Shown: positions 12,531-25,700 of the stretch, piece after piece
How the letters are laid out: the number at the start of each line of letters is the position of its first letter
Numbering within the stretch: the first letter of the stretch is position 1
DNA from: Kingdonia uniflora
Taxonomy: Eukaryota > Streptophyta > Magnoliopsida > Ranunculales > Circaeasteraceae
NCBI GenBank assembly: GCA_014058105.1
Contig: JACGCM010000933.1
Coordinates: 1,111,875 to 1,175,874 of the forward strand
Reading direction: 5' to 3'
Length of the DNA: 64,000 nucleotides
Notes under the pieces: generated by a model
Databases searched by the model: none
What the model was told of the DNA's origin: nothing
The model's input: the letters and a program-made list of their open reading frames with translations, nothing else
Program-made: the position numbers and the translations under genes

Positions 12531-13390
12531 GACCTGGCTTGAATTTTTGACTGGTACGGATTTTGAACCGTAAAGATGCTTTAGATCGCAATTCAGTGAA
12601 GCTCAGCTACTAACAACTCGTTTTTGAGGTTGAATCATTTTAAAGTGTTTCGTTTCGACCGATAGCATGCCAGAATAGTTACCAAATGAATCACAATACT
12701 CCCAGTTTTAATTTTTTACCGGTACGGATTTCGCATCACTCCGATGCTTTAAATCGCAATTACGAGAAGCTTGGCTGCCGACAAATCAATTGTGAGGTTG
12801 GATCATTTATAAAATTTTGTTTCGACAGGCAACATGCTTGGTTTGTTACAAAATAAATCGCAATACTCCCGGTTTAAGTTTTTGACCGGTACGGATTTCG
12901 TTCATCACCAATGTGTTAGATCGCAATTCTGAGAAGCTTGGCTACCGACACCACGTTTGATAGGATGGATCATTTTTAAGAGTTTTGTTTCAGCCGACAA
13001 CATGCTAGGATAGTTACCAAATCAATCGACATAGTCCCAGTATGAATTTTTGAACCGCTCAGATTTCGTACTATACCGATGCTCTAAATCGCAATTATGT
13101 GAAGCTTGGCTACGGACAAGTCATTTGTGAGTTTAGATGGTTTTTAAGAGTTTCGTATCGACCGACAACATACTAGGATAGTTTCCAAATGAATTTATAT
13201 AGACCCAGTTTGATTTTTTGATGGTACGGATTTCGTACCTTACCGATGCTTTAGATCACAATTCTGAGAAGGTTGGCTACCGAAAAGTCGTTTGTGAGTT
13301 CATGTCATTTTTAAAAGTTTTGTTCAACTGATAACATGCTAGGATAGTTACCAAATGAATCGCAATACTCCCAGTTTTAATTTTTGACCG
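12531..13390. repeat. R-type block with third continuation class
   Basis: R at 12531 is followed by full-length monomers and the GAACCGCTCAGATTTCG variant near 13050. This continuation is shared with 43188-44035 and 46188-47085. Confidence 0.65.
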
Positions 13391-13744
13391 GTAAAGATTT
13401 TATACCTCTCCGATGCGTTATATCGCAATTCTATGATGCTTGGCTACCGACAACTCGTTTGAGAGGTTGGATCATTTTCAAGAGTTTCGTTTAAAACGAC
13501 AACGTGCTAGGATAGTTACCAAATGAATCGCTATAGTCCCGGTTTTAATTTTTGACCGGTACGGATTTCGCGCCTCTCTGATGCATTAGATCGTAATTAT
13601 GATAAGATTGGCTATCGGCATCTCGTTCGAGAGGTTGGATCATTTTTAAAAGCATAATTTGGATCGACAACATGCTGGGATAGTTACCAAATGAATCCCA
13701 ATAGTACTGGTTAGAAGTTTTCGCCGGTACAGATTTCGTACCAC

Positions 13745-13905
13745 ACCGATGTGTTAGATGCCATTCGTGAGGCTAGACTACCGGAAACTCGCTTGAGAGT
13801 GGATCATTTTAGAGAGTTTTTGTTTTGAACGACAACAGTTTGGATAGTCCAAATGAAGGAGTCCGTTTGCATTTTTCCGGTACGGCACGGATTTCGTATC
13901 TCTTC
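13745..13905. repeat. Single badly broken monomer
   Basis: One monomer carries many small deletions plus a repeated CGGTACGGCACGG stretch, while both neighbours are clean. Landmarks remain in order, so it is satellite and not an insertion. The indel style resembles the last 5.5 kb of the window. Confidence 0.7.
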
Positions 13906-14349
13906 GATGTGTTAGATCGCAATTCTGATAAGACTGGCTATAGGAAACTCGTTAGAGAGGTTGGATCATTTTTAAAAGTTTATTTTGATTGATAACATGC
14001 TTGGATTGTTAACAAATGAATCGCAATAGTACCAGTTAGAATTTTTGACTGGTACAGATTTTGTACCTCACCGATGTGTAAGATTGCAATTCTGCAAAAC
14101 TTGGCTACCGACAACTCGTTTGAGAGGTTGGATCATTTTAAAGAGTTTCGTTTCAAACAACAACATGCTAGGATAGTTACCAAATGAATCGTTATAGTCC
14201 CGGTTTGAATTTTTAACTGGTACGGATTTCACACCTCTCCGATGCATTAGATCGCAATTGTGATAATCTTGGCTATCGGCAACTCATTTGAGAGGTTGGA
14301 TCATTTTTTAAAGCTTAATTTGGATCAACAACATGCTAGGATAGTTAAC

Positions 14350-16300
14350 AATTGAATTGCAATAGTACTAGTTTGAATTTTGGACCAGTGCAGATTTTGT
14401 ACCTCACCGATGCTTTAGATCGCTGTTCTGAGAAGCTTGGTTACTGGCAACTCGTTTGAGAGGTTGGATCATTTTTAAGAATTTCGTTATGACCGAAAAC
14501 ATGCAAGAATAGTTTCCAAATGAATCGCAATACTCCCCGTTTGATTTTTTTACCGGTACGGATTTCATACCTCACTGATGTGTTAGATCTCAATTTTGAG
14601 AAACTTGGCTACCGGCAATTCGTTTGAGAGATTGGATTCTTTTTTGGAGTTTTGTTTAGACCGAGAACATGTTAGGATAGTTACCAAATGAATCGTAGTA
14701 CTGCCAGCTTTAATTTTTGACCGGTATGGATTTCGTACCTCTTTGATGTTTTAGATCGCATTTCTGAGAAGTTTGGCAACCGGCAAGTCATTGTTAGGTT
14801 GGATCATTTTTAAGAGTTTCATTTCGACAAGCAACATGCTAGGATAGTTTCCAAATGAATCGAAAAAGACTTGGCTTGAATTTTTGACTGGCACTGATTT
14901 TGAACCTCAACGATACTTTAGATCGCAATTCTGAGAAGCTTGGCTACTGACAACTCGTTTGTGAGGTCGAATCATTTTAAATTGTTTAGTTTTGGGCAAT
15001 AACATGCCAGAATAGTTTCCAAATGAATCACAATACTCCCGGTTTGAATTTTTTATCGGTACAGATTTCGCACCTCTTTGATGCTTTAAATCGCAATTAT
15101 GAGAAGCTTGGCTACCGACAAATCATTTGTCAGCTTGGATCATTTTTAAAAGATTCGTTTAGACCGGCAATATGTTAGGATAGTTACCAAATGAATCGCA
15201 ATACTCCTGGTTTAAATTTTTGACCGGTACGGATATCGATGTGTTAAATCGCATTTCTGGGAAGTTTGGCTACTGACAACTCGTTTGGTAGGATGGATAA
15301 TTTTTAAGAGTTTCGTTTCGTCCGACAACATGACAGGATAGTTACCAAATCAACCGATATAGTCCCGGCTTGAATTTTTGTCCCGCTCGGATTTCGTACC
15401 ATACCGATTCTTTTGATCGAAATTCTGAGATGCTTGGCTACGGACAAGTAATTTGAAAGTTTAGATCATTTTAAAGAGTTTTGTTACCACCGACAACATG
15501 CTAGGATAGTTTCCAAATGAATCGATATAGCCTCAGTTTGAATTTTTGAAGATACGGATTTCGTACCTTACCGATGCTTTAGATCTCAATTCTGAGAAGC
15601 TTGGCTACCGAAATGTCGCATGAGAGGTCGTATCATTTTTAAGAGCTTTGTTTCGACCGACAACATGCTAGGATTGTTACCAAATGAATCGCAATACTCT
15701 CAGTTTTAATTTTTGACCGGTAAGGATTTTATACATCTCCGATGCGTTATTTCACATTTCTAAAAAGCTTGTCTACCGACAACTCGTTTGAGAGGCTGAA
15801 TCATTTATAAGAGTTTCGTTTCAACCGACAACATGCTAGGATAGTTACCAAATTAATCGCTATAGTCCCGGTTTGAATTTTTGACAGGTACGGATTTTGT
15901 ACTCTCCGATGCATTAGATCGCAGTTATGATAAGCTTGGCTATCATCTACTCGTTTGAGAGGTTAGATCATTTTTAAAGCTTAATTTGGATCGACAACAT
16001 GCTAGGATAGTTACCAAATTAATCGCAATAGTACCGGTTTGAATTTTTAACCGTTACGGATTTCGTACCTCACCGATGTGTTAGATCGAAATTCTGAGAA
16101 GCTTGGCTACCGATTACTCATTTGTGAGGTTGGATCATTTTTGAAGGTTTCATTTCAATCGACAACATGCTAGGATTGTTACCAAATGAATCGTTATAGT
16201 CCCCGTTTCAATTTTTGACCGGTACGGATTTCGTGTCTCTCCGATGCGTTAGATCGTAATTCAGGCAACCTTGGCTATAGGCAACTCGTTAGAGCGGTTG
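14350..16300. repeat. Higher-order block A, copy 3, one monomer missing
   Basis: Matches 8500-10620 at an offset of about 5855 bp up to about 16080. After that the offset falls by roughly one monomer length, so one repeat (counterpart of about 10330-10500) has been lost. It contains U at 14536, R at 14868 and the short GATATCGATGTG junction at 15235. Confidence 0.7.
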
Positions 16301-19300
16301 GATCATTTTTAAAAGTTTCTTTTCGATCGACAACATGCAAGGATAGTTAACAAATGAAACGTAATAGTACCGGTTTGGATTTTTTACCGATACGGATTTC
16401 GTACCTTACTGATGCTTTAGATTGCAATTCTGAGAAGCTTGGCTACTAACAACTCATTTGTGAGGTTGGGTCATTTTTATGAGTTTCGTTTCGACCGACA
16501 ACATGCAAGGATAGTTACCAAATGAATCGCAATACTCCCGATTGGTAGTTCTTACTGGTACGGATTTCGTACCTCTCTGAGGCATTAGATCACATTTAAG
16601 TGTTTTGTTTCGACCGACAACATGCTACGATAGTTACCAAATGAATCGCAATACTCCTGGTTTGAACTTTTCTCCTTTACGTATTTCGTACCTCTTCGAT
16701 GCTTTAGATCTCATTTTGGAGAAGCTTGGCTACCGACAACCTTTTTGAGAGGTTGGATCGCTTTTAAGAGTTTGTTTAGACCGACAACATGCAAGGAGTG
16801 TTACCAAATGGATCGCAATACTCCCACTTTCAATTTCTGACCGGTACGGATTTCGGACCTTTCCAATGCTTCAGATCGTAATTATGAAAAACCTGGCGAC
16901 CAACAATTCGTTTGTGAAGTTGGAACATTTTAAATAGTTTCGATTCGATCGACAGCTTGCAAGGATAGTTATCAAATGAATTGTCATACTCCCGGTCTAA
17001 ATTTATGACCGGTAAGTATTTCGAACCTCATCGATGCCTTGGAACTCAATTCATAGAAGCTTGGCTACCGACAACCTGTTTGATAGGTTGCATCATTTTA
17101 AAGAGTTTTTTTTCGACCGACAACATGCTAGGATAGTTACCAAATCAATCGCAATAGTCCCGGTTTGAATTTTTGACCGGTAAAGATTTCGTACCTCACC
17201 GATGCGTTATATCGCAATTTTGAGAAGCTTGGCTACCGACAACTCGTTTCATAGGTTGGGTCATTTTTAAGAGTTTCTTTTCGACCAACAACATGCTAGG
17301 ATAGTTACCAAATAAATCGCAATAGTCTCAGTTTGAATTTTTGACCGGTAATGATTTCGTACCTCACCGATACTTTTGATAGCAATTCAGATAAACTTGA
17401 CTACTAACAACTCGTTTGCGAGGTTGAATTATTTTTAAGAGATTCGTTTCGACCGACAACATGCTAGGATAATTACCAAATGAATCGCAATACTCCCGGT
17501 TTGAATTTTGGACTGGTACGGATTTCGCATCTATCCGATGCGTTAGATCGCAATTTTGAGAAGCTTGGCTACTGAAAAGTCGTTTGAGAGGTAGTATCAT
17601 TTTTAGAAGTTTTGTTTTGACCGACAACATGCTAGGATAATTTCCAAATGAATCGTAATTCTTCCTGATTTAATTTTTGACAAGTACAGATTTCAGACCT
17701 CTCCGATGCTTTAGATGGAAATTATAAGAAGCATGGCTTCCGACTAATCGTTTGTGATGTTGGATCATTTTTAAGAGTTTGGCTATGGAAAATTCGTTTA
17801 ATAGGTAGTATTGTATTTAAGTATTTAGTTTCGACCGACAACATGCTAGGATAGTTACCAGATGAATCGCAATACTCCCAGTTTTAATTTTTGAGCAGTA
17901 AGGAATTTATACCTCTTCGATGCGTTATATCGCAATTCTAAGAAGCTTGGCTACCGACAACTCATTTAAGAGGCTGGACCATTTTTAAGAGTTTTGCTTT
18001 AGCCAAAAACATGCTAGGATAGTTACGAAATGAATCGCTATAGTTCTGGTTCTAATTATTGACCGGTACAGATTTCGCACTTCTCCGATGCATTAGATAG
18101 CAATTATGATAAGCTTGGCTATCGGCGACTCGTTTGAGAGATTAGATCATTTTTAAAAGCTTAATTTGGATTGGCAATATGCTAGGATAGTTACCAAATG
18201 AATCGCAATAGTACCAGTTGGAATTTTTGACCGGTACGGATTTCGTACCTCACCGATGTGTTAAATCGCAATTCTGAGGAGCTAAGATACTGACAACTCG
18301 TTTGAGAGGTTGGATCACTTATAAGAGTTTCGCTTCGACCGACAACATGCTAGGATATTTACCCAATGAATCGCAATACTCCCAGTTTTAATTTATGACC
18401 GGTAAGGAATTTATACCTCTCTGATGCGTTATATTGCAATTCTAAGAAATTTGGCTACCGACAACTCGTTTAAGAGGTTGGATCATTTTTTAGAGTTTTG
18501 CTTCATCCGACAGTATGCTATGATAGTTACCAAATAAATCGTTATAGTTCCGGCTTGAATTTATTACCGGTACTAATTTCGAACCTCCCCGATGCATTAG
18601 ATAGCAATTATCGTTATAGTTCCGGATTGAATTTTTGACCGGTACGGATTTCGCACCTCTCCGATGCATTAGATCGCAATTATGACAAGCTTGGCTATCG
18701 GCAATTCGTTTGAGAGATTTGATTATGAATGCCTAATTTGGATTGACAACATGCTAGGATAGTTACCAAATAAATCGCTATAATGCCAGTTGGAATTTTT
18801 GAGTGGTACGGATTTTGTACCTCACCGATGTGTTAGATCGCAATTCTGAGAAGCTTGGCTACTGACAACTCGTTTGAGAGGTTGGATCACTTATAAGAGT
18901 TTCGTTTTGACCGACAACATGCTAGGATAGTTACCCAATGAATCGATATAGTCCTGGTTTGAATTTTTAACCGGTACGGAATTCGTATCTCTCCGATGTG
19001 TTAGATCGCAATTTTTATTAGCTTGGCTATAGTCATATCGTTAGAGAGGTTAGATCATTTTCAAAAGTTTCAATTCGATCAACAGCATGTTTGAATAGTT
19101 AACAAATGAATCGCAATATTACCGGCTTGAATTTTTGACCGGTACGGATTTCGTACCTCACCGATACTTTAAATAGCAATTTTGTGAAGCTTGGCTACCG
19201 AAAACTCGTTTGAGAGGTTCAATAATTTTTAAGAGAATCGTTTCGACCAACAAAATTCTGGGAAAGTTACCAAATGAATTGCAATACTCCCAGTTGGAAT

Positions 19301-22300
19301 TTTAGACCGGTACGGATTTCGTACCTCTCCGATGCGTTAGATTGCAATTTTGCGAAGCTTGGCTATTGGCAACTCGTTTAAGAGGTTGGATCATTTTTAA
19401 AAGCCTCGTTTTGATTGACAACATGCTAGGATAGTTAACAAATGAATCGCAATAGTACATGTTTGAATTTTAGACCGGTACAGATTTCGTGCCTCACCGA
19501 TTCTTTAGATTGCAATTCTGAGATGCTTGGCTACTGAAACCTCGTTTGAGAGGTTGGATCATTCTAAAGAGTTTCGTTATGACTGAAAACATGCAAGGAT
19601 AGTTACTAAATGAATTGCAATACTCCCCGTTTGACTTTTTTACCGGTACAGATTTCGTACCTCTCCGATGCGTTTGATCTCAATTTTGAGCAACTTGGCT
19701 TCCGGCAAATCGTTTGAGAGATTAGATCATTTTTAAGAGTTTCGTTTCGACCAACATCATGTTAGGATAGTTACGAAATGAATCGCAATACTCCCAGCTA
19801 TAATTTTTTACCGGTATGGATTTCGTACCTCTCCGATGGTTTAGATCGTATATCTGAAAAGTATGGCTACCGGCAAGCCGTTGTTAGGTTGGATCATTTT
19901 TAAGAGTTTCGTTTCGACCAACAACATGCTAGGATAGTTTCCAAATGAATCGAAAAAGACCTGGCTTGAATTTTTAACTGGTACGGATTTTGAACCTCAA
20001 CGATGCTTTATATCGTAATTCAGAAAAGCTTGGCTACAGACGACTCGTTTGTGAGGTTGAATCGATTTAATGTGTTTCGTTTAGACCGAAAACATGCCAG
20101 AATAGTTACCAAATGAATCGCAATACTTCTGGTTTGAATTTCTCACTGGTATGGATTTCGCACCTCTCTGATGCTTTTAATCTCAATTACGAGAAGCTTG
20201 GCCACTAAAAAATCATTGGTGAGGTTGGATCATTTTTAAAAGTTTCGTTTTGACCGGCAACATGCTAGGATAGTTACCAAATGAATCGCAAAACTCCCAG
20301 TTTAAATTTTTGACCGGTACGGATACTGATGTGTTAGATCGCAATTCTGAAAAGCTTGGCTATCGACAACTCATTTGATAGGTTGGATCATTTTTATGAG
20401 TTTCTTTTCATCCGATAGCATGCTAGCATAGTTACAAATCAATCGCAATAGTCTCGGTTTGAAGTTTTGACCGGTAAAAATTTCGTACCTCGCCGATACT
20501 TTTGATAGCAATTCAGATAAATATGGCTACTGACAACTCGTTAGCGAGATTGAATCATTTTTAAGAGATTCATTTCAACTGACAACATGCAAGGATAGTT
20601 ACCAAATGAATCACAATACTCCCGGTTTGAATTTTTGACCGGAACAGATTTTGCACCTTTCCGATGCGTTAGATCGCAATTCTGAGAAGCTTGGCTACCG
20701 AAAAGTCGTTTGAGAGGTAGTATCGTTTATAGGAGTTTTGTTTTGACCGACAACAGTCTAAGAAAGTTACCAAATGAATCGCTATACTTCCAGATTTAAT
20801 TTTTGACCGATACAGATTTCACACCTCTCCGATGCTTTAGATCGCAATTTTGAGAAGCATGGCTGCCGACAAATCGTTTGTGAGGTTGGATAATTTTTAA
20901 GAATTTTGTTTCGATCGACAACATGCTTGGATAGTAACCAAATGAATTGCAATACTCCCGGTTTGAATTTTTAAATGGTTAGGATTTTGTACCTCTCCGA
21001 TGCGTTTGATCGCAATTTTGAGAAGCTGTGCTCCCGCAACTCGTTTGAGAGGTTGGATCAGCTTTAAAAATTTCATTTCCATTGACATCATGCTAGGATA
21101 GTTAACAAATGAATCGCAATAGTAATCATTTCAGAGGTTGGATTACTTATAAGAGTTTCGTTTCGGCCGACAACATACTAGGATAGTTACCCAATGAATC
21201 GATATAGTCCCGTTTGAATTTTTGAATGGTACAGATTTCGTACCTCTCTGATGTGTTAGATCGCAATTCCGAGAAGCTTGGCTACTGACAACTCATTGGA
21301 GAGCCTGGATCACTTATAAGAGTTTCATTTTGACCGACAACATGCTAGGATAGTTACCCAATGAATCGATATAGTCCCGGTTTAAATTTTTGACCGGTAC
21401 GGATTTTGTACCTCTCCAATGCGTTAGATCGCAATTCTGAGAAGCTTGGCTATCAACAACTTGTTTGAGAGGTTGGATCATTTTTAAAATTTTCATTTCG
21501 TTTGACAACATGCTAGGATAGTTTACAAATTAATCGCAATAATACCAGCTTGAATTTTTACCGGTACGGATTTTGTACCTCACCGATTCTTTAGATCGCA
21601 ATTCTGAGAAGCTTGGTTACTGGCAACTCGTTTGAGAGGTAGGATCATTTTTAAGAGTTTCGTTATGAGACCGAAAACATGCAAGGATAGTCACCAAATG
21701 AATCGCAATACTCCCCGTTTGACTTTTTTGCCGGTACGGATTTTGTAACTTTTCGATGCGTTAGATCTCAATTTTGAGAAACTCGGCTTTCGGAAACTTG
21801 TTTGAGAGATTGGATCATTTTTATGAGTTTCGTTTCGACCGACAGCAAGTTAGTATAGTTACCAAATGAATAGCAATACTCCCAGCTTTTATTTTTTACC
21901 GGTATGGAATTCGTACCTGTCTGATGCTTTAGATCGTATTTCTGAGAAGTTTAACTACCAGAAAGTCGTTGTTAGGCTGGATCACTTTTAAGAGGTTCGT
22001 TTCGACCAACAACATGCTAGGATAGTTTCCAAATGAATCGAAAAGGACCTGGCTTTAATTTTTGACTGGTACAGATTTCGAGCCTCAACGATGCTTTAGA
22101 TCGCAATTTTGAGAAGCATGGCAACTGATAACTCGTTTGAGAGGTTGAATCGTTTTAAAGCATTTCGTTTTGACTGATAACATGCCAGAATAGTTACCAA
22201 ATGAATCACAATAATCCAGGTTTGAATTTCTCACCGGTACTGATTTCGCACCTCTCCGATGCTTTAAATCTCAATAACGAGAAGCTTGTCTACTGAAAAA

Positions 22301-22720
22301 TCATTGGTTACATTGGATCATTTTTAAAAGTTTCGTTTCGACCGGCAGCATGCTAGGATAAATACCAAATAAATCGCAATACATCCAGATTTAATTTTTG
22401 ACCGGTACGGATTTCACACCTCTCCGATGCTTTAGATCCCAATTATGGGAAGCATTGCTTCCGACAAATCGTTTATGAAGTTGGATCGTTTTTAAGAGTT
22501 ACATTTCGATCAACAACATGTTAGGATAGTTACCAAATGAATTGCAATACTCCCGGATTGAATTTTTGAACGGTTATGATTATGTACCTCTCCGATGCGT
22601 TTGATCGCAATTTTGAGAAGCTTGGCTCCCGCAACTCAATTGGGAGGTTGGTTCATTTTAAAGATTTTCGTTCCGACTGAAAACATGCATGGATATTTAC
22701 CAAAATGAATCGATATGGTC
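16301..22720. repeat. Mixed satellite segment with several private deletions
   Basis: Only satellite. P markers lie near 17370 and 20507, U at 19627 and 21711, R at 19968 and 22045. Private deletion joins occur near 16592 (about 50 bp), 17780 (about 120 bp) and 21128 (about 90 bp). The join near 18610 (about 96 bp) is shared with 32230 and 35070. Confidence 0.6.
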
Positions 22721-25700
22721 GCGGTTTGAATTTTTGACCGGTACTGATTTTGTACCTCTCCGATGCGTTAGATCGCAATTTTGAGAAGCCTGGCTAGCGA
22801 CAACTCGTTTGAGAGGTTGAATCGTTTTAAAGTGTTTTGTTCCGACCGACAACATGTGAGGATAATTACCAAATGAATCGTAATACTCCCATCTTTTTAT
22901 TTTTTACCGGTAGGGATTTCGAACCTCTCCGAAGCTTTAGATCGCATTTCTGTGAAGTTTGGCTATCGGCAAGTCGTTGTAAGGTAAGAGTTTCGTTTCG
23001 ACCAACTGCATGCTAGGATTGTTTTCAACTGAATCGAAAAAGACCTGGCTTGAATTTTTAACTGGTACGGATTTCAAACCTCAACGATGCTTTAGATCGC
23101 AATTCTGAAAAGCTTGGCTACAGACATCTCGTTTGTGAGGCTGAATCGCTTTTAGGTGTTTCGTTTCGACCGATAACATGCCAGAATAGTTACCAAATGA
23201 ATCCCAATACTCTCATTTTGAATTTTTCACCGGTACGGATTTCGCACCTCACCGATAGCATGCTCGGATAGTTTCCATATCAATCTATATTGTCCCAGTT
23301 TGAATTCTTGACCCCTCAAATTTTGTACCATTCCGAAGCTTTAGGTTGCAATTATGTGAAGCTTGGCTACGGACAAGTCGTTTGAGAGTTTGGATCATTT
23401 TTAAGATTTTCGTTTCGACCGATAACATGCTAGGATTGTTTCCAAATGAATCGATATAGTCCCAGTTTAAATTTATGATGGTACAGATTTCGTACCTTAC
23501 CGATGCTTTAGATCACCATTATGAGAAGCTTGGCTATCGAAAAGTCTTTTGATAGGTTGCATCATTTTTAAGAGTTTAGTTTCGATCGACAACATTCTAG
23601 GATAGTTACCAAATGAATCGCAATACTGCCAATTTTTATTATTGACCGGTAAGGAATTTATACCTCTCCGATGCGCTATATCGCAATTCTAAGAAGCTCG
23701 GCTACCGACAACTCGTTTAAGAGGTTGGATCATTTTTAAGAGTTTCGCTTCAACCGACAACATGCTAGGATACTTGCCAAATGAATCGTTATAGTTCCGG
23801 TTTGAATTTTTTACTGGTACACATTTCGCACCTCTCCGATGCATTAGATCGCAATTATGATAAGCTTGGCTATCAGCAACTCATTTGAGAGGTTAAATCA
23901 TTTTTAAAAGCTTAATTTGGATTGACAACATGCTAGGATAGTTACCAACTGAATCGCAATAGTACCATATGGAATTTTTGAGCAGTACGGATTTTGTACC
24001 TCACTGATGTGTTAGATCGCAATTCTGAGAAGCTTGGCTACTGACAACTCGTTTAAAAGGTTGGATCACTTATAAGAGTTTCGTTTCAACCGACAACTTG
24101 CTAGGATAGTTACCCAATGAATTGATATAGTCCCGGTTTGAATTTTTGACTGGTACGGATTTCGTACCTCTCCGATGCGTTAGATCACAATTCTGAGAAA
24201 CTTGGCTATCGACAACTCGTTTGAGAGGTTGGATCATTTTTGAAAATTTTGTTTCGATTGACAACATGCTAGGATAGTTAACAAATTAATCGCAACAGTA
24301 CCGGCTTTAATTTTAGACCGGTACGGATTTCAAACCTCATCGATTCTTTAGATTGCAATTCTGAGAAGCTTGGTTACTTACACCACTCCGATGCTTTAGA
24401 TCGCAATTATGAGAAGCATTGCTTCCGACAAATAGTTTGTGACGATGGATCGCTTTTAAGAGTTTCGTTTTGATCGACAACATGCTAGAAAAGTTACCAA
24501 ATGAATTGCTATACTCACGGTTTTAATTTTTGAACGGTTAGGATTTTGACCTTCTCCGATGAGTTTGATCGCAATTTTAAGAAGCTTGGCTCCCGCAAAT
24601 CAATTGAGAGGTTGGATCATTTTAAAGATTTTCATTCCGACTGAAAACATGCAAGGATATTGTCCAAAATGAATCGATATAGTCGCGGTTTGAATTTTTG
24701 ACCAGTACAGATTTCGTACCTCTAGGATGCTTTAGATCTTAATTCTGAGAAGCTTGGCTAACGATAACTCGTTTGAGAGGTTGGGTCGTTTTTAAGAGTT
24801 TCGTTTCGACCGACAACATGTGAGGATAGTTACCAAATGAATCGCGGTAAGGAATTTATACCTCTCCGATGCGTTATATCGCAATTCTAAGAAGCTTGGC
24901 TACCGACAACTCGTTTAAGAGGTTGGATCATTTTTTTGAGTTTCGCTTCAACCGACAACAGGCTAGGATAGTTACCAAATGAATCGTTATAGTTCCGGTT
25001 AGAATTCTTGACCGGTACGGATTTCGCATCTCTCCGATGCATTATATCATAATTATGGTAAGCTTGGCTATATGCAACTCGTTTGAGAGTTTAATCTTTT
25101 TTAAAAGCTTAATTTGGATTGACAACATGCTAGGATAGTTAGCAAATGAATCGCAATAGTACCAGTTGGAATTTTTGAGCGGTACGGTTTTCGTGCCTCA
25201 CCGATATGTTAGATCGTAATTATGAGAAGCTTGGTTACTGACAACTCGTTTGAGAGGTTGGATCACTTATGAGTTTCATTTCGACCGACAACATGCTAGT
25301 ATAGTTACCCAATGAATCGATATAGTCCCGGTTTGAATTTTTGACCGGTACGGATTTTGTACCTCTCCGATGCGTTAGATCGCAATTTTGAGATGCTTGG
25401 CTATCGACAACTCTTTTGAGAGGTTGGATCATTTTTAAAAGTTTCGTTTCGATTGACAACATGCTAGGATAGTTACCAAATGAATCGCAATAGTACATGG
25501 TTTAATTTTGGACCGGTACAGATTTCGTACCTTACCGATTCTGTAGATTGCAATTCTGTGAAGATTGGTTACTGGCAACTTTTTTGAGAGGTTGGATCAT
25601 TTTTAAGAGTTTCGTTATGACCGAAAATATGCAAGGATAGTTACCAAATGAATCGCAATACTCCCCGTTTGACTTTTTTACCGTTATGGATTTAGTACCT

